The notes under the pieces are model-generated. The model was not told the DNA's origin. It did no database searches and was given only the letters and a program-made list of their open reading frames with translations. The position numbers and the translations under genes are program-made. Shown piece by piece: positions 19,763 through 30,613 of a stretch of DNA of 64,000 nt. The stretch lies in assembly GCA_033064195.1 (NCBI GenBank), contig JARBJD010000010.1, positions 62,001 through 126,000 of the forward strand, given 5' to 3'. How positions within the stretch are numbered: the first letter of the stretch is position 1; each line of letters begins with the position of its first letter. This DNA is from Blattamonas nauphoetae. Taxonomy: Eukaryota; Preaxostyla; Oxymonadida.

Positions 19763-21532
19763 ATGAATTCTATCACTACATATTTCGGTAGTGATGGTTT
19801 ACCAATTGAAAAGACCTTCATTACGTCTAGAAATAGCCGGAAAGTAAATTGCATCCTTCTTCGATTCGAATCCGAAGAGACAGTTCAAAAAATCTGCGAA
19901 AAATCACTACATGCAATCATTTTTCCGTCACATGCGCCAACAGAGTTCTGGGTTGGAGTGCACAGAGCTTTTCGAACAAGAGTCCTCCTGAATCCTCCTC
20001 CACCACATCAAACAGGTTTTCAGCATGATCACGATTATCTCAGGGATGTCATCGAAGAAAATATTGGTTCAGACAAAATTTTAATCTTCAAGACTCGCGG
20101 GCAGGCCGCAACTGCGAAAACCAAATTAAAGAACTGGAAATGGTTCAACCCGAGAGATGCGCAAATTCCTTTCATACTCCACGGTGCCTTGACATTCCCA
20201 GATGGGATTTTAGATTCATTGTCTCTTGATGACGCCAATCGTTTTGCAGACCAGTGCAACGAGGTCTTTGTCAAGATGCATGGAGCAGAACGTGTTGAGT
20301 TCAGGACGAGAGACACACAACTCAAAGACTTCATCTTGATTTTCTTCCAAGAAAGCAAAGAAGGGTCAATAAAAGCGCAAACATGTCAAAAACTGCCTGA
20401 TCCTCACGAGATCAGATTTGTCGTGAATGGAGCAGGGGAAGTTGTGGTGAGATGCTCACTGCATTTGCATGAATCAAAACGCCATCACACTCGACCACCG
20501 AACGAACAGACGAGCCAAATTCTCGTGTCAGGGAACCAAGTGTTCACATCCGTCAAACAGCAGCAACACTATCCTCCCCCCATCCCAAATTTACCACTCA
20601 CGTTGACCTTTACCCTCTCCAACCCCAACTCAATACCACCGACCACGGCAGAGATGCCCACAATACAGACACCCGACCCGAACATCCATCAACAAACATC
20701 CCCGACACCAGTGCCGCGTGTTCGACAAACGACAAACTGGAACCCCAAAGCAATCTTTGTCCCAAAGGAACAGCGACAGTTGGCACGGACCTCGGCAGAG
20801 ACGGTGGAGAAGTCTGAGCTTTCTCCTTCTGAGAACTCCAACTCCTCTTTCCACTCTTCCCCCGAGAACCTCTTCTCCCCTTCCAATCTGAGTGACTCCG
20901 CCGTGTCTGGCGTGCTCTCATCGACTCCTTCGTATGACCATAGCAGTTCTGTGCCAGCTTCGCCTAATCTGAGTGCATCCATCGCATCTTATGCGATCTC
21001 ATCAACTTTTTCGTATGATCATGACAGTTCTGTGCCAGATTCACTCAAATTGGCTGCATCAATCCAATCTGATGAATTCTCGCAGACTCTATTCTATCCA
21101 GTTGACATTCAGGATCAAGAAGCTGGATGGGACTCCAAACTCTCAAATCAGGATTTTCGAGCGAGCTCGCAGAATGAACAGCCTGTGTCGGACTCTTTTC
21201 AGTTACAACCACCAGAATCCAGCTCTCCTGTTTCCTACCCAATAAAATCCCCTGATTCAAACCAAATCCAATCTCCAGATTCTTACCAAATACAATCTCC
21301 GGTTTCTTTCCAAATACAGTCTCCTGATTCCTTAGCAGGTTATCAATCACTCGCCAACCAGTCTTTTCACTCCATCTCCTTAGAATCGAGCCAGTCACTG
21401 TTGCCACTTCGAGATGATACACCCAGCGGGGCCTCATTCCACAGCCAATTTTCTGACACCATACAATCTTACGATTTCAATCCTTTTATCTCTCCATATT
21501 CCCCTTCTAACTCAGAAATGGATATCATCTGA
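19763..21532 (+). CDS. RRM-type protein with long Ser/Pro/Gln-rich tail; start not resolved
   Basis: 589 residues from the ATG at 19763 to the stop at 21532. The same frame extends upstream to about 19713 with ILRIHNLPDRVTEEEI, giving a classical RNA-recognition motif: RNP2-like LRIHNLP, then RNP1-like KVNCILLRFES around residue 28-38. The first exon is therefore upstream, after an acceptor at CTCAG 19711-19712, but I could not find its ATG. A second RRM-like segment may lie around KILIFKTRGQAATAKTKL. From about residue 270 the protein is low in complexity: Pro-rich, then Ser-rich, with repeats of SPDSYQIQ-like units near residue 500. The role is probably RNA binding. No paralogue is recognised. 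Confidence 0.55.
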   Translation: MNSITTYFGSDGLPIEKTFITSRNSRKVNCILLRFESEETVQKICEKSLHAIIFPSHAPTEFWVGVHRAFRTRVLLNPPPPHQTGFQHDHDYLRDVIEENIGSDKILIFKTRGQAATAKTKLKNWKWFNPRDAQIPFILHGALTFPDGILDSLSLDDANRFADQCNEVFVKMHGAERVEFRTRDTQLKDFILIFFQESKEGSIKAQTCQKLPDPHEIRFVVNGAGEVVVRCSLHLHESKRHHTRPPNEQTSQILVSGNQVFTSVKQQQHYPPPIPNLPLTLTFTLSNPNSIPPTTAEMPTIQTPDPNIHQQTSPTPVPRVRQTTNWNPKAIFVPKEQRQLARTSAETVEKSELSPSENSNSSFHSSPENLFSPSNLSDSAVSGVLSSTPSYDHSSSVPASPNLSASIASYAISSTFSYDHDSSVPDSLKLAASIQSDEFSQTLFYPVDIQDQEAGWDSKLSNQDFRASSQNEQPVSDSFQLQPPESSSPVSYPIKSPDSNQIQSPDSYQIQSPVSFQIQSPDSLAGYQSLANQSFHSISLESSQSLLPLRDDTPSGASFHSQFSDTIQSYDFNPFISPYSPSNSEMDII

Positions 21533-21836
21533 CTCATCCGTTCTCTGGAGAAGACCCTTCACCGCACCAATCTTCTTCAACCACCCTCTCTTCTGTTCGA
21601 CACGAACTTTGACATCCACAGCAACACTCAACATAGCAGGCTAGTCACTTTTGAGTAACGTGACGTGCGATGATTCTTTTGCTGAGACGACTGACTTCTT
21701 GTACTGATTTTCCGCCTTGTAGTCGATGGTTCACCTCGTATAAATACGTTTTTCATTATTTTTGTTTGACATTGAGTGTAAACCAAAATACCTTCAGAGA
21801 CTAGAAAGATCATCCCCATGATTAAATTTCGTTCAA

Positions 21837-22497
21837 ATGCTCCTTCAACTCACCGCGCTTATACTGAGTGGAAACTGCCTTTCCTCAAAAGAAAGAAAGG
21901 AATGCAACATGAAAGGATTTGATTCAAGCGTTCTTGAGTGCTCAACTTGCAACATCGTCAAGAAATACACACGTGACGATGAACTTGTGTCTCTCTGCAA
22001 AAAGTGTTGCAATAAGTTCACCATTGTATGCACCCACTTCATGAAATATCTTTTGTCTTCTTTTTGCGCTTGATTCCGTCGTAATATCTCAAACCTTTTC
22101 TCTGATTTCAGGAAAAGTACGCACAAGCTATCTTTGAATATGATGAAAAATACATTACATCGGAAGTATATTTCTTTGTCATTCAGCGATAATTTATTCT
22201 TTGTTCCGAAGTTGATGTCATTTGTCGAGGGAGAAGCAGACCGAATCCCAAATCTGGAAGTTAAGGTTTCTTCTCTTCTTCAACATAAAATACAACCATA
22301 TTGATCTTCTCTATCATCATCAGAAACGACCCGGAGCATATGCCGAATTGTCTTTGATGAATTCACAAGGTCAAGCCATGGACAGGTTCTCGTGTTTGGA
22401 ATGGAGGTTTGAACATCAAATCCCTGTTCATATCAATATTTTTCATAGCACAAAAGAAGTTGTTCAATTTCTGAACGAAAAATTGCGTAAATATTAA
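21837..22497 (+). CDS. SELENOF (Sep15)-like ER protein without the redox motif
   Basis: Exons are 21837-22025, then from GAAAAG near 22113, then from TTGATG near 22212, then from AAACGA near 22324 to the TAA at 22495-22497. The start gives a signal peptide (MLLQLTALILSGNCLSS). The Cys-rich UGGT-binding part reads LECSTCNIVKKY and LCKKCCNKF, matching LLCSSCDLL...CRGCCQEE of animal Sep15. The thioredoxin-like part reads EKYAQAIFEYDEKYITSE, then FVEGEADRIPNLEVK, and ends VVQFLNEKLRKY (animal EEFLSEKLERI). At the place of the animal redox site CGU there is YDEK, so no Cys or Sec remains, and no SECIS was sought. It likely acts in the ER with the glycoprotein-folding sensor, but not as an oxidoreductase. 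It converges on the FIG4 gene. Confidence 0.75.
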
Positions 22498-22624
22498 TTT
22501 TCTGTTTATTTCTGTTTCTTCACTTCATCATTGATTTTATCCCTGTTTGCACACCAATGTATTGAACCAGACACTGACATCAATGGACAAGAGAACGAGG
22601 TTATAAATTAATGTGATTATTAGA

Positions 22625-25600
22625 CTAGACCAAGACTGCATCGCTCTCTTTGGTGTCTAAAAGTGGAGTGAAGAGAGACGGTTCCATCGTCATCCCAGAA
22701 TCATTCACATCTTGCAGATAATCCACGACAAACCCAAGTGAATGATCATACAGGGTGGATGGAGTCAGAAGACGTGTCACCTCTTTCTTCAGACTGGTTC
22801 GGAGCGAACACAGAATCCGTGGAGGTTTCAGTGGTTCGACTGGAACCACATCAGACTCCATGTCGTCGAGAAGGTCGTCCAGTGTTGGGACTCTGAATTC
22901 TGCCCTCTTCTTGCGGGGCGCAGGTGGAGTTTCGAGGTTGGTCATGAATCGGGCAGGGGGACGAGGGAAGGTGGAGGAGTCGGCGGCGGCCAGGTCGAAG
23001 ACTTGCTTCATCTGCCTCCGAATCCAATCGCTCTTTGCGGTGGACTGATCAGAGAACTTCCGAAGGATCGACGAGGAGAGATACGAGCGGAGAGGCTGAG
23101 TGAAGATCCGAACTGATCTCGGGGCGACAGTCGATCTGTTCACTTCGTACGAGCTGGCTTCATTTTCGAGATCTGTTCTTCCCTCCTCGCCCAGCCATCG
23201 AAGCCGATCATTCCTGAGCTTTCGCTGTTTGGTCATCGTCGAGATAAACAAGGCAGCAGTGGATTGGTGACCAGGAAGGGTCACTGCTCGCGACGAGAGT
23301 GTGAGAGACTCTGAGACTGTGTGGAAGATGTCGGAGAAGAGGAGCGAGGCGTACGTAGCGGCTGAGTGTGGGTTGAACGAATGCACAGCTTCGCCAACAA
23401 CATGCACTGGTTTGTCGTGTTTGAGTGGTTTCGGAGCGAATGAGAACGACGACGGAGAATTCTCCGAATGAGTGTCGCCTTGAGAGACGAATGCATATTC
23501 GTGTTCGGAAGCAGTAGCATCCTCCTTTTCGTCATCAGCGATCTGCGGTTGAGTGGTCTGCGGCGGATGGATGACAGACGAGATGGTGGGAGGAGCGACA
23601 GAGAAGTTGGCGTCGCGGATTCGAGTTGGAAGGATGGCGAGTTTGGAGGGCGTCTTGACGAGTTGCGGAAGATCCTTCTGACTCCCAATCCCTTTCGAGA
23701 ATGACGTGAGAGTCGAGATCCGACGGAAGGAGGATTGTTTGTTGAGGTCCAACTTCCGTTTGTTCTCGCTGTCCTGGATGGCCTCCTCCCACTCGTCGAT
23801 CACGTTGCCATTCGACGCATCTTCCGCTTCCTGCTTCTTCGGTCGGGAGGAGAACGGGAACAGAGGCTGCCAAAGGTGGTCCGATGACTGCCCATGGTGG
23901 ACTGTTGTCTTGTCCGGGACAGTCGTCTTGTCGTAGCTGAACATGGAGAAGCGAGAGAGGGGAATGTCTGGGTCTGTGACTTGGAGTCCGTTCCCCACTG
24001 TCTCGTTTGGTTGGATGGTTTCCGGTGCTGGAGCTACGGTCTTCCGACTGAGTGTGCAGAGCTGACTGTCCATCACCCACTCCTTCTCGTCTGCGTGCAT
24101 GCGATCGTACTGCATCCCCTCCTTCAACAGCGCCAGGTGAGAATCAAACCAGTTCGGAACCACAGTGTGTGCGGCGTTTCGTGACTTCTTGACTCGGATG
24201 AGAGGCTGGATTGGGGTGTCGTCGGTACACATCACTCCCGACGAGAAGGGCCGATACATTGCACCGCTCGACGGATCTTCGTAGAATTTGAGGGAGTGGC
24301 GGGCAGGAGTCGACGCGAAGAAGGAGTCAGTCGATGTTTTGTCTGGGTGCGTTTGTGTTTGGTCCACATGCACCCGCTCTTTGTTGTGCATCCGCTTCGC
24401 AAAGTTGAGAGTCTCGCAGATGTCCTTCAGTCTGCTCTTCTCTTCCGTCGCCCATCTCACTTCTTCGTTCTCTCGTTCGAGCATCTGCTGTGACTCGTCC
24501 CACATCACGTCCATCAGAATGTGGTGTTCATGAGCCTGCTTCTGTTTGGAGGAAGAGAGGTTGAATGTGCATCGCTTGAACGGATGGGCGGTCACACGAT
24601 GCGTGGCTTGTTGCTGGATCTGCCGAATGTTTCGAAGGAAGCCCGACGGTTCAGAGGAAGGAATGTGGATGTCTCCTCGAGCAGGAGTGAAGGGCACCTG
24701 ACGAGACGTGATGAGATCCGAACCGAATGGACTGAAGGATTGTGACGGTTTGAGTTGTTTTGGTTTGAGGTTGCTTCGATCGAAGGATATCTCGCCTTGA
24801 GAGCTTCGTCGGCTGAACTTGAACGACGGTGGGCCAGTGTCCACACGTGTTGGACTGCGTTGTGAGGAACGTGGAGATAGGACGTTGATTCGCGTGGAAA
24901 GGGGAGAGGGGGTATCAAGTGCTTGTGGAGCACGAGACTTGAAAGAGAACGGGATGTTGTGTGTGTGGGTATCGGTTTGAGATTCCGGGGGAGTATTGGG
25001 GCTGTGTTTGGAGACGATTGGAGGAGGAGTGTGCGGGGGACTGACAGGGCTGGGAAGAGGGGGAGGTGGAGACCCTGATGTGGTGAACGATGGAATCGAG
25101 CTTCTTGGGCGAGAAGCCGGCCTGTGCTGGTATCCCCACACGGCTGCTGACAAACGATTTGGTGGGGATGTTGGCTTCTTCGGTGCAAGATAGCTTGGAG
25201 GAGGGAAAACAACAGTTCGTGAGTGCTGGAGACGAGGCATCGTGCTTGGCTTGGTTTGAGAGAAAGAGGGTGGCGGTTTTGGAGTGGGACGGAGAGAGGA
25301 AATGATGAAGGGACGACTTGTTGTGTGAGCTAGTCTGTCTGTCAAAATAGGGTCAGTGAGAGGAGGCAGGTATCGAACGAGGTGGTGTTGGAATCCAAGC
25401 CGAGTGGAGGTCTCAACAAGACTTGGCGTGTTGAGCGTCTGGCAGAACATATCGTACGTCTGTTGGCTGATGTCGACATTGTCCAGTTTGGATCCGCTCG
25501 TCTTGAACAGTGCCGTGCTTCCAGGATCGGACATATGTCCAACATTTTCGGCAGAATCAGACCCGACTTGTTTGGTGACTGAATCGCGGTGCGGGTTTTT

Positions 25601-28600
25601 GGAGACGAGGGAGTGGCTGAAACACCCTGCGGCTCTCCGCCAGGATCGACTGAGTTGGATGATGTTCAGAATCGACGAATTGTGTGAATGCATCGAAACA
25701 CGGAAGCTTTCCTCTTTGGAGAAGCCGAGGAGGGCCATGAGGAGAGGGATGGTCATTGGCATCTCGTCGGAGTTTGTTGGGAGGTGTCTCCTGCTCTCGG
25801 GAGGCGGGAAATGGTGTTGGGGAGTGGGGCGAGACGAATCACTCAGAGCATACGACAAGAACTTGACCGTCGAGCTGAGCCCATACCGGTTCTCCGGAGA
25901 GTCGCGGATAGAAGTCCCGACAAGCGACCACGTGACGAGAGGCGGGGCAGGCGGTGGTCGAGAGGCTGTTGGGCAGATGTTGGCGAGGATTTTTTCGGAG
26001 TGTTTGATGACACTCCACTTTCCGAGAAGCAGCTCACGTGCTGCCGATCGACTCTCAAATTGTTCGCAGAACCAGCGCTCAGAAAAAGGAGCTCTCGTCT
26101 TGTCAAACACTCGCGGCTTGCAGAGAATGACAGGAGCACGCTGGAAGGTGCGGGGATACATGCGATGGTCGAATGAGGAGAGATGGGTTGGAGAGAACCA
26201 GAAAGAGAAGGGCCGAGTTGTGCTGACTTTGGAGGAGTGGAAATGATTAAGCCGTTTGGCTGGCTGGTCGTCTGGATGGGTCTTCGTGTAGAGTGGAGTG
26301 ACAAAGAAAGGGAGTGGGGTCGGGAGAAGAGGGGCGTGGATCATTTCGAAGGAGTGTTCAGCATCCTCCCACCAGCTCGTTACTTGCCTGGCCTTTTTGG
26401 GAACAGCACTCGGCGGGAGAGGAGTGCTCGACGCTTCCGAGTGAGGGAGACATTCTCCACCCGAACTGTTGAGAGAGGCGAGGGCAGTTTTATATTCCGC
26501 TGTCCGAATCACACCTTCCAAAACGTGCGAGGGGAGAGACGAGTGGAGAGTGACATCCGACTCGATCTCCCAAATTGGCACCATCATGGTTGGGATAGTT
26601 GACGGCGCAAATGTGTTGTGTTCAGGAGGGTTGATGGTAGGTTCGTATGCCTCCTGAGACGATTCGGGGACAGGGACTGGGAGAGACGACGGGATGACGA
26701 GCTGGACCTGACTTGATGTTTTGGATGGAGTACCGGATGTGGACAGCACATCGAACAAGTTGGAGAGCTCGTTGGTGGTGCTTCCCTGGCTGTGAGTAGA
26801 GAACGACGAAGCTGGCGTTGTCGCAACCGTCTCCAGATTCTCGCGAGGTGTTCCTGGATGCTGTGGATTGCTGATTGAAAGCAAACCATCCGCCTCAAAC
26901 GGTGTCCCAGCATCCACCATGAGGAAGGAATGGGAGGTGGCGACACGTGGATGTTGTTTGAGGAGAGGAATGCGTTTTGGGAGAGAGGTGTCAGAGTATT
27001 TGGGATGCGACACAAGTGACGGAGCATCAAACAGCGAGATGGAATCTCGTCTGACACGCAGAAGAGAGATGTCACTGTCGGTTGGTTGATTCTGATTCTT
27101 GAGTGGAGTGTTCATCAACGACAACATGTCGTCGGGCAGCTCGTGATCCTCTTCTTGTTCCTTTTCGACTTTGTGTCTTCGCCAAAACGGTCGCTTCTTT
27201 TTGACGAGATCCTTCTGCTCCATCTCCTTCTCTTTCAGCTGCTTCTGCAACATCGAGAACACCACCTCATCCTCAAGCCCGCCTTTCTCGTTCGACAGCA
27301 TGGTCATCATCTTCGTGCGTGCCACCACGACCCACATCGACTCCGTCAGAAAGGGCGGAAAGATCCCCAAAAACAGGTCAAAGAATCGCTGCTTTTGGAG
27401 GTTCTGGAACGTGTTGGAGATGAACCGTTTGATGTTGCTGATTGCGTTGGCCCCGGCTGCGATTTGCGTGACGGACGAATCAATTGACTTCTGCCGATCG
27501 AGGTAGTCCACCTTTTTGATGGCGTCCGACCCGCTGTACGTCTGTGCCACAATGTCACCCAGATCGGTGTGCATCTTGACTACTGTGTCAACCAACACGA
27601 ATGCATCAACAGACGCAAGTTCGAAGGAGAACGTGGAGAGGATCTCGAAGAGGGCCGCAATGAGGACGCAGAGTTGTGCAAAGTGTGTTCGGTCCAGACA
27701 GTCCAAACAGTTCGTCCGGATTGTTCCGCTTTGCATCTGATTCACGACAATCTCGTCGAGGTAGTCAGCATTGTAGCTCGTCTGTGTCTGGCTGCTGAAG
27801 CGAGGGGGGTGAGTCGTTGAGTTGGACGAGGAAGAGGTGTGGATTTGCTGTTTGTGTGCAGAGAACACACCGACGAGTTGGATGCTCTTCTGGGCGATGT
27901 TGAGGAGAGCCTCGTTGACGTTGACTGTTTTGTGTTTGAGATGCTCGTTGAAGTCGAAGGCGAGGAAGAGGATGCGCTTGTTGGGTGGAAGGGTTTGGTT
28001 GATCGTCCGCACAGAATCGCAGAACGCAGCGTTGATTGGCGCCTCTCTCCCCTTCGGCTTTTGCTCCTCCTCCCCCTCCTTCCCTTTCTGGTCCTCCTCG
28101 TTCTTCTCTCTCGTCTTCTCCTTCACCTTCTTTTCTTCGTGCAGAAGAGACAGTGCAATGATGGGAGTTCCATATCGAGCGAAGAGATCTCCGAAGTGAA
28201 CATACGTCGAGTCGAAATACGGATCGTGCTTCTGTCGGATGATGGGCGGCTTGGGGAGGACAGCTTCTGCGTCTTGACTCCAAAACACGGGTGGTGATCC
28301 TCTGACTTGCACAAACGCACCGAACTGTGAGGAGAGTGAAGATGTGAAGGAGTCCACAGTCCACGTGATCAGCTCCGTCTCCACATCGTTCGCTACCCAC
28401 CCCCTCTCGCTGATCCCTCGCTTGTAATACCGAGTCCCAGCGTAGTGTCTGGATCTCCGAGCGATGAGAGCGATGTTGAGTGTCCGTCCGTGCATTGTGA
28501 AAGAGCGGTGAGTGAACGACCCGTTCACAAGACAGACGACCAAGTCACTTGGCAAATATGATCGGACGAGAGGCGCAGCGACGGACATGCGCTCGTTCTG

Positions 28601-29705
28601 AGGGAAGAACTGCGGGATAATGTTCCTCAGAAGGTAGTTGTTCCACAGAAACTGTTCTCGGGCAAAGGTCATCGCGTTGTCGGCGTCGGGTGGGGAGAGC
28701 AGCCAGTTCTTGTCCTGCTCGACACAACCTCTCGACCGTCCATCTGACGATGTTGAGGCAATCTGCCTGAGGATATCCTGTCTGTTAGTGTGTGAGAGTG
28801 GGCCAGGAAACACGCTGTATTCTTGGACAAGTGGAGGTTCGGTGTTGAGTGGGTGGAGGATGTTGAAGCTGAGGGGGACTGGGAAGGAGTAGTTCAGATG
28901 TTCGTTGATCTTTGGGCGAGCTGTGTCATCTCCAAAGGGGTCAGTTCTCTGAAAGGGAGTGTCTTTGTCAACTAAGTTTGTTGGAGTGGACCAGAAATGA
29001 CCTGAACTGAAATAGTTTGCGACTTCGCGGCATTGTTCATCTGTGCGGACGAGAAGGTCATGAAAAGGCGATCGAAACGGCTTTTGCGATGAATTCAGTG
29101 TTGAAAGATTGTTTGTGTTTGTGAAACTGCTTATTTGACTCTGGGTTGTTCTGGTGAGGTCGAGGGTGAACGAGAAAATCATATCCTGTTTAAATGGATA
29201 TTCATGGAGGTATTTTCGATAGCGTTCCTCTTCCTTGCGTTGTTCAGATGTGAATAATGGTAATTTGAGGTAGTCTTGACTAGCAATAGGCACAATAAGT
29301 GTTGAATCGATTCCATAAATTTTGTGATCACCAATGTACCCGAGCATCCGTGGGGCTTGCACAAAAACCAAGTAAGACGTTAAAATTCCTTTGAAAGCTC
29401 CTATTTGATAATACAAAAACAAGAGATAACTGACCTATCAATGCGCATGCAGATCCGAGAGATTTCATTCCACCTGTCAATTTGCTTGCGTCATTCATGG
29501 ATATTAATGTTTGATTCATCTGAACCTGTGTGTAGTGTATAGGATCAACCTGTATATTGACCACATCTGGGGGGAAGCGAGATATTTTCAAGATTCTGTA
29601 AAAATCATTCTCCTCAGGATTATCTGTGCTTGAAGTCGCTGTACCTCTGAATTTTTGAACTAAAATGATCAGATATTCATTTGCATATATTTTTATTTGG
29701 CGCAT
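22625..29705 (-). CDS. FIG4: FIG4/SAC3-like Sac-domain phosphoinositide phosphatase with a giant C-terminal extension
   Basis: Two exons: 29705-29435 and 29400-22625, joined by a 34-base intron (GTCAGT...AATAG) within ACALI-GAFKG. The N-terminal domain matches FIG4: YRILKISRFPPDVVNI, HYTQVQMNQTL, LGYIGDHKIYGI. The Sac domain follows with VHFGDLFARYGTPIIALSLL and the catalytic CX5R loop RTNCLDCLDRT around residue 650, then LGDIVAQTYSGSDAI. FIG4 is the PI(3,5)P2 5-phosphatase that works with PIKfyve and VAC14 on endolysosomes. The usual length is about 900 residues; here it is about 2,350. The extra C-terminal 1,400 residues are Ser/Pro-rich and mostly low in complexity, with no domain I recognise. 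The residue after the DRT of the loop is His instead of the usual Asn. The gene is codirectional with SDE2 upstream. Confidence 0.85.
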
Positions 29706-29907
29706 CTAACCCATGAGAAAAGTTGATGAGTTGATCAAGCCATGATTTCTCCAAATACAAAAAAAGAACCACAATTCATCTCCAAATTTCACCTTTAGGG
29801 GTGAATTAGAGAATCATCATTTCAGGCTTTCTCGAAAATGTCAAAAAAGAACTGTGAAATGGAGAGAAAAATGCAAGATTATGTTTCGCCTACGAGCTTG
29901 TAGAAGT

Positions 29908-30582
29908 TTAAGATTCATCTTCGTTTTCTTCTTCTCCTTCTTCTTCCTCTTCATAGACAGGTTCAAATTCATCTTCAGCATCTACCACCTGTTCTTTTGA
30001 ATGCTTCTTCTTTTTTCTCAAGTACAAGGCCGCAATACCTTCGCTCAGAGCGTCATTAGTTGCTGAAGCTGTTTCAGATTGTAATCTCTCGAATTTGGAT
30101 ACGTCTGGATTGTAAATTCCTTGTGTGATTCGCTGGATTTGTTTATCGTACAATTCACGTCTTCGTGCTGCTCTTTCTGGAGCTTTTGCAAGCCAAGCTT
30201 CATACTTTTGCTGCGTTTTCAGGGCAGATATTTTCCGTCCCGCGAGATCACGACAATTTGCAACGGTAATAATCTTTCTGCCGGTCGGTTTGGCGTTCTT
30301 CACACTTTTTCCAAGTGCTCCCTGCTTTCCTCCCAAGATTTTTGCATTAATCTCGACGATAGAACCGTTGCACAAAATAGGCTTGGTCATATCCACAAAA
30401 GTCCCTTCTTTGAGAAGAAAACAGGATGTGGCTAATTCTGGTGGGATGATGGACCGTGAAACAGCTAAGGTCAGGAAATCTTGCGGAAAAATGGTTTCAG
30501 AAGGGCAGTCCATATATTGGCATGATTGTCCGGATACAGATGCAATGAGGAATGGAGATTCCATAGAAGAAAAATCGATCAT
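29908..30582 (-). CDS. SDE2: SDE2 homologue (ubiquitin-fold splicing and genome-stability factor)
   Basis: About 224 residues from the ATG at 30582 (MIDFSSMESPFL). The frame is open further upstream, but that would run into the divergent PPIP5K gene. The N-terminal ubiquitin-like part ends in ILGGKQGALGKSVKN, equivalent to the GGKGGFGS cleavage site at which a deubiquitinase frees the C-terminal chain starting with Lys. The following block CRDLAGRKISALKTQQKYEA matches the conserved CRDLSGRRLRxVNxEKxxxEW of SDE2. A basic helix and a long acidic tail (EEEEEGEEENEDES) close it. In fission yeast and animals the processed protein acts in splicing of selected introns and at replication forks. No intron was seen. 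Confidence 0.85.
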   Translation of the reverse strand: MIDFSSMESPFLIASVSGQSCQYMDCPSETIFPQDFLTLAVSRSIIPPELATSCFLLKEGTFVDMTKPILCNGSIVEINAKILGGKQGALGKSVKNAKPTGRKIITVANCRDLAGRKISALKTQQKYEAWLAKAPERAARRRELYDKQIQRITQGIYNPDVSKFERLQSETASATNDALSEGIAALYLRKKKKHSKEQVVDAEDEFEPVYEEEEEGEEENEDES

Positions 30583-30613
30583 GGTTTGATCGAAACCCCA
30601 CGAGGTTCGTTGA
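30583..30613. promoter_or_regulatory. 31-base gap between SDE2 and PPIP5K starts, likely bidirectional promoter
   Basis: Start codons of two divergent genes are only 31 bases apart if the upstream PPIP5K ATG (30614) is used. The gap begins with the near-palindrome GGTTTGATCGAAACC. If PPIP5K starts at the later ATG at 30776 the gap is 193 bases. Confidence 0.4.

Noticed and set aside
22742-28892. Long open frames on the plus strand opposite FIG4
   Set aside because: They are shadows of a GC-biased coding strand, with no starts, splice sites or domains, and the minus-strand product is clearly FIG4.
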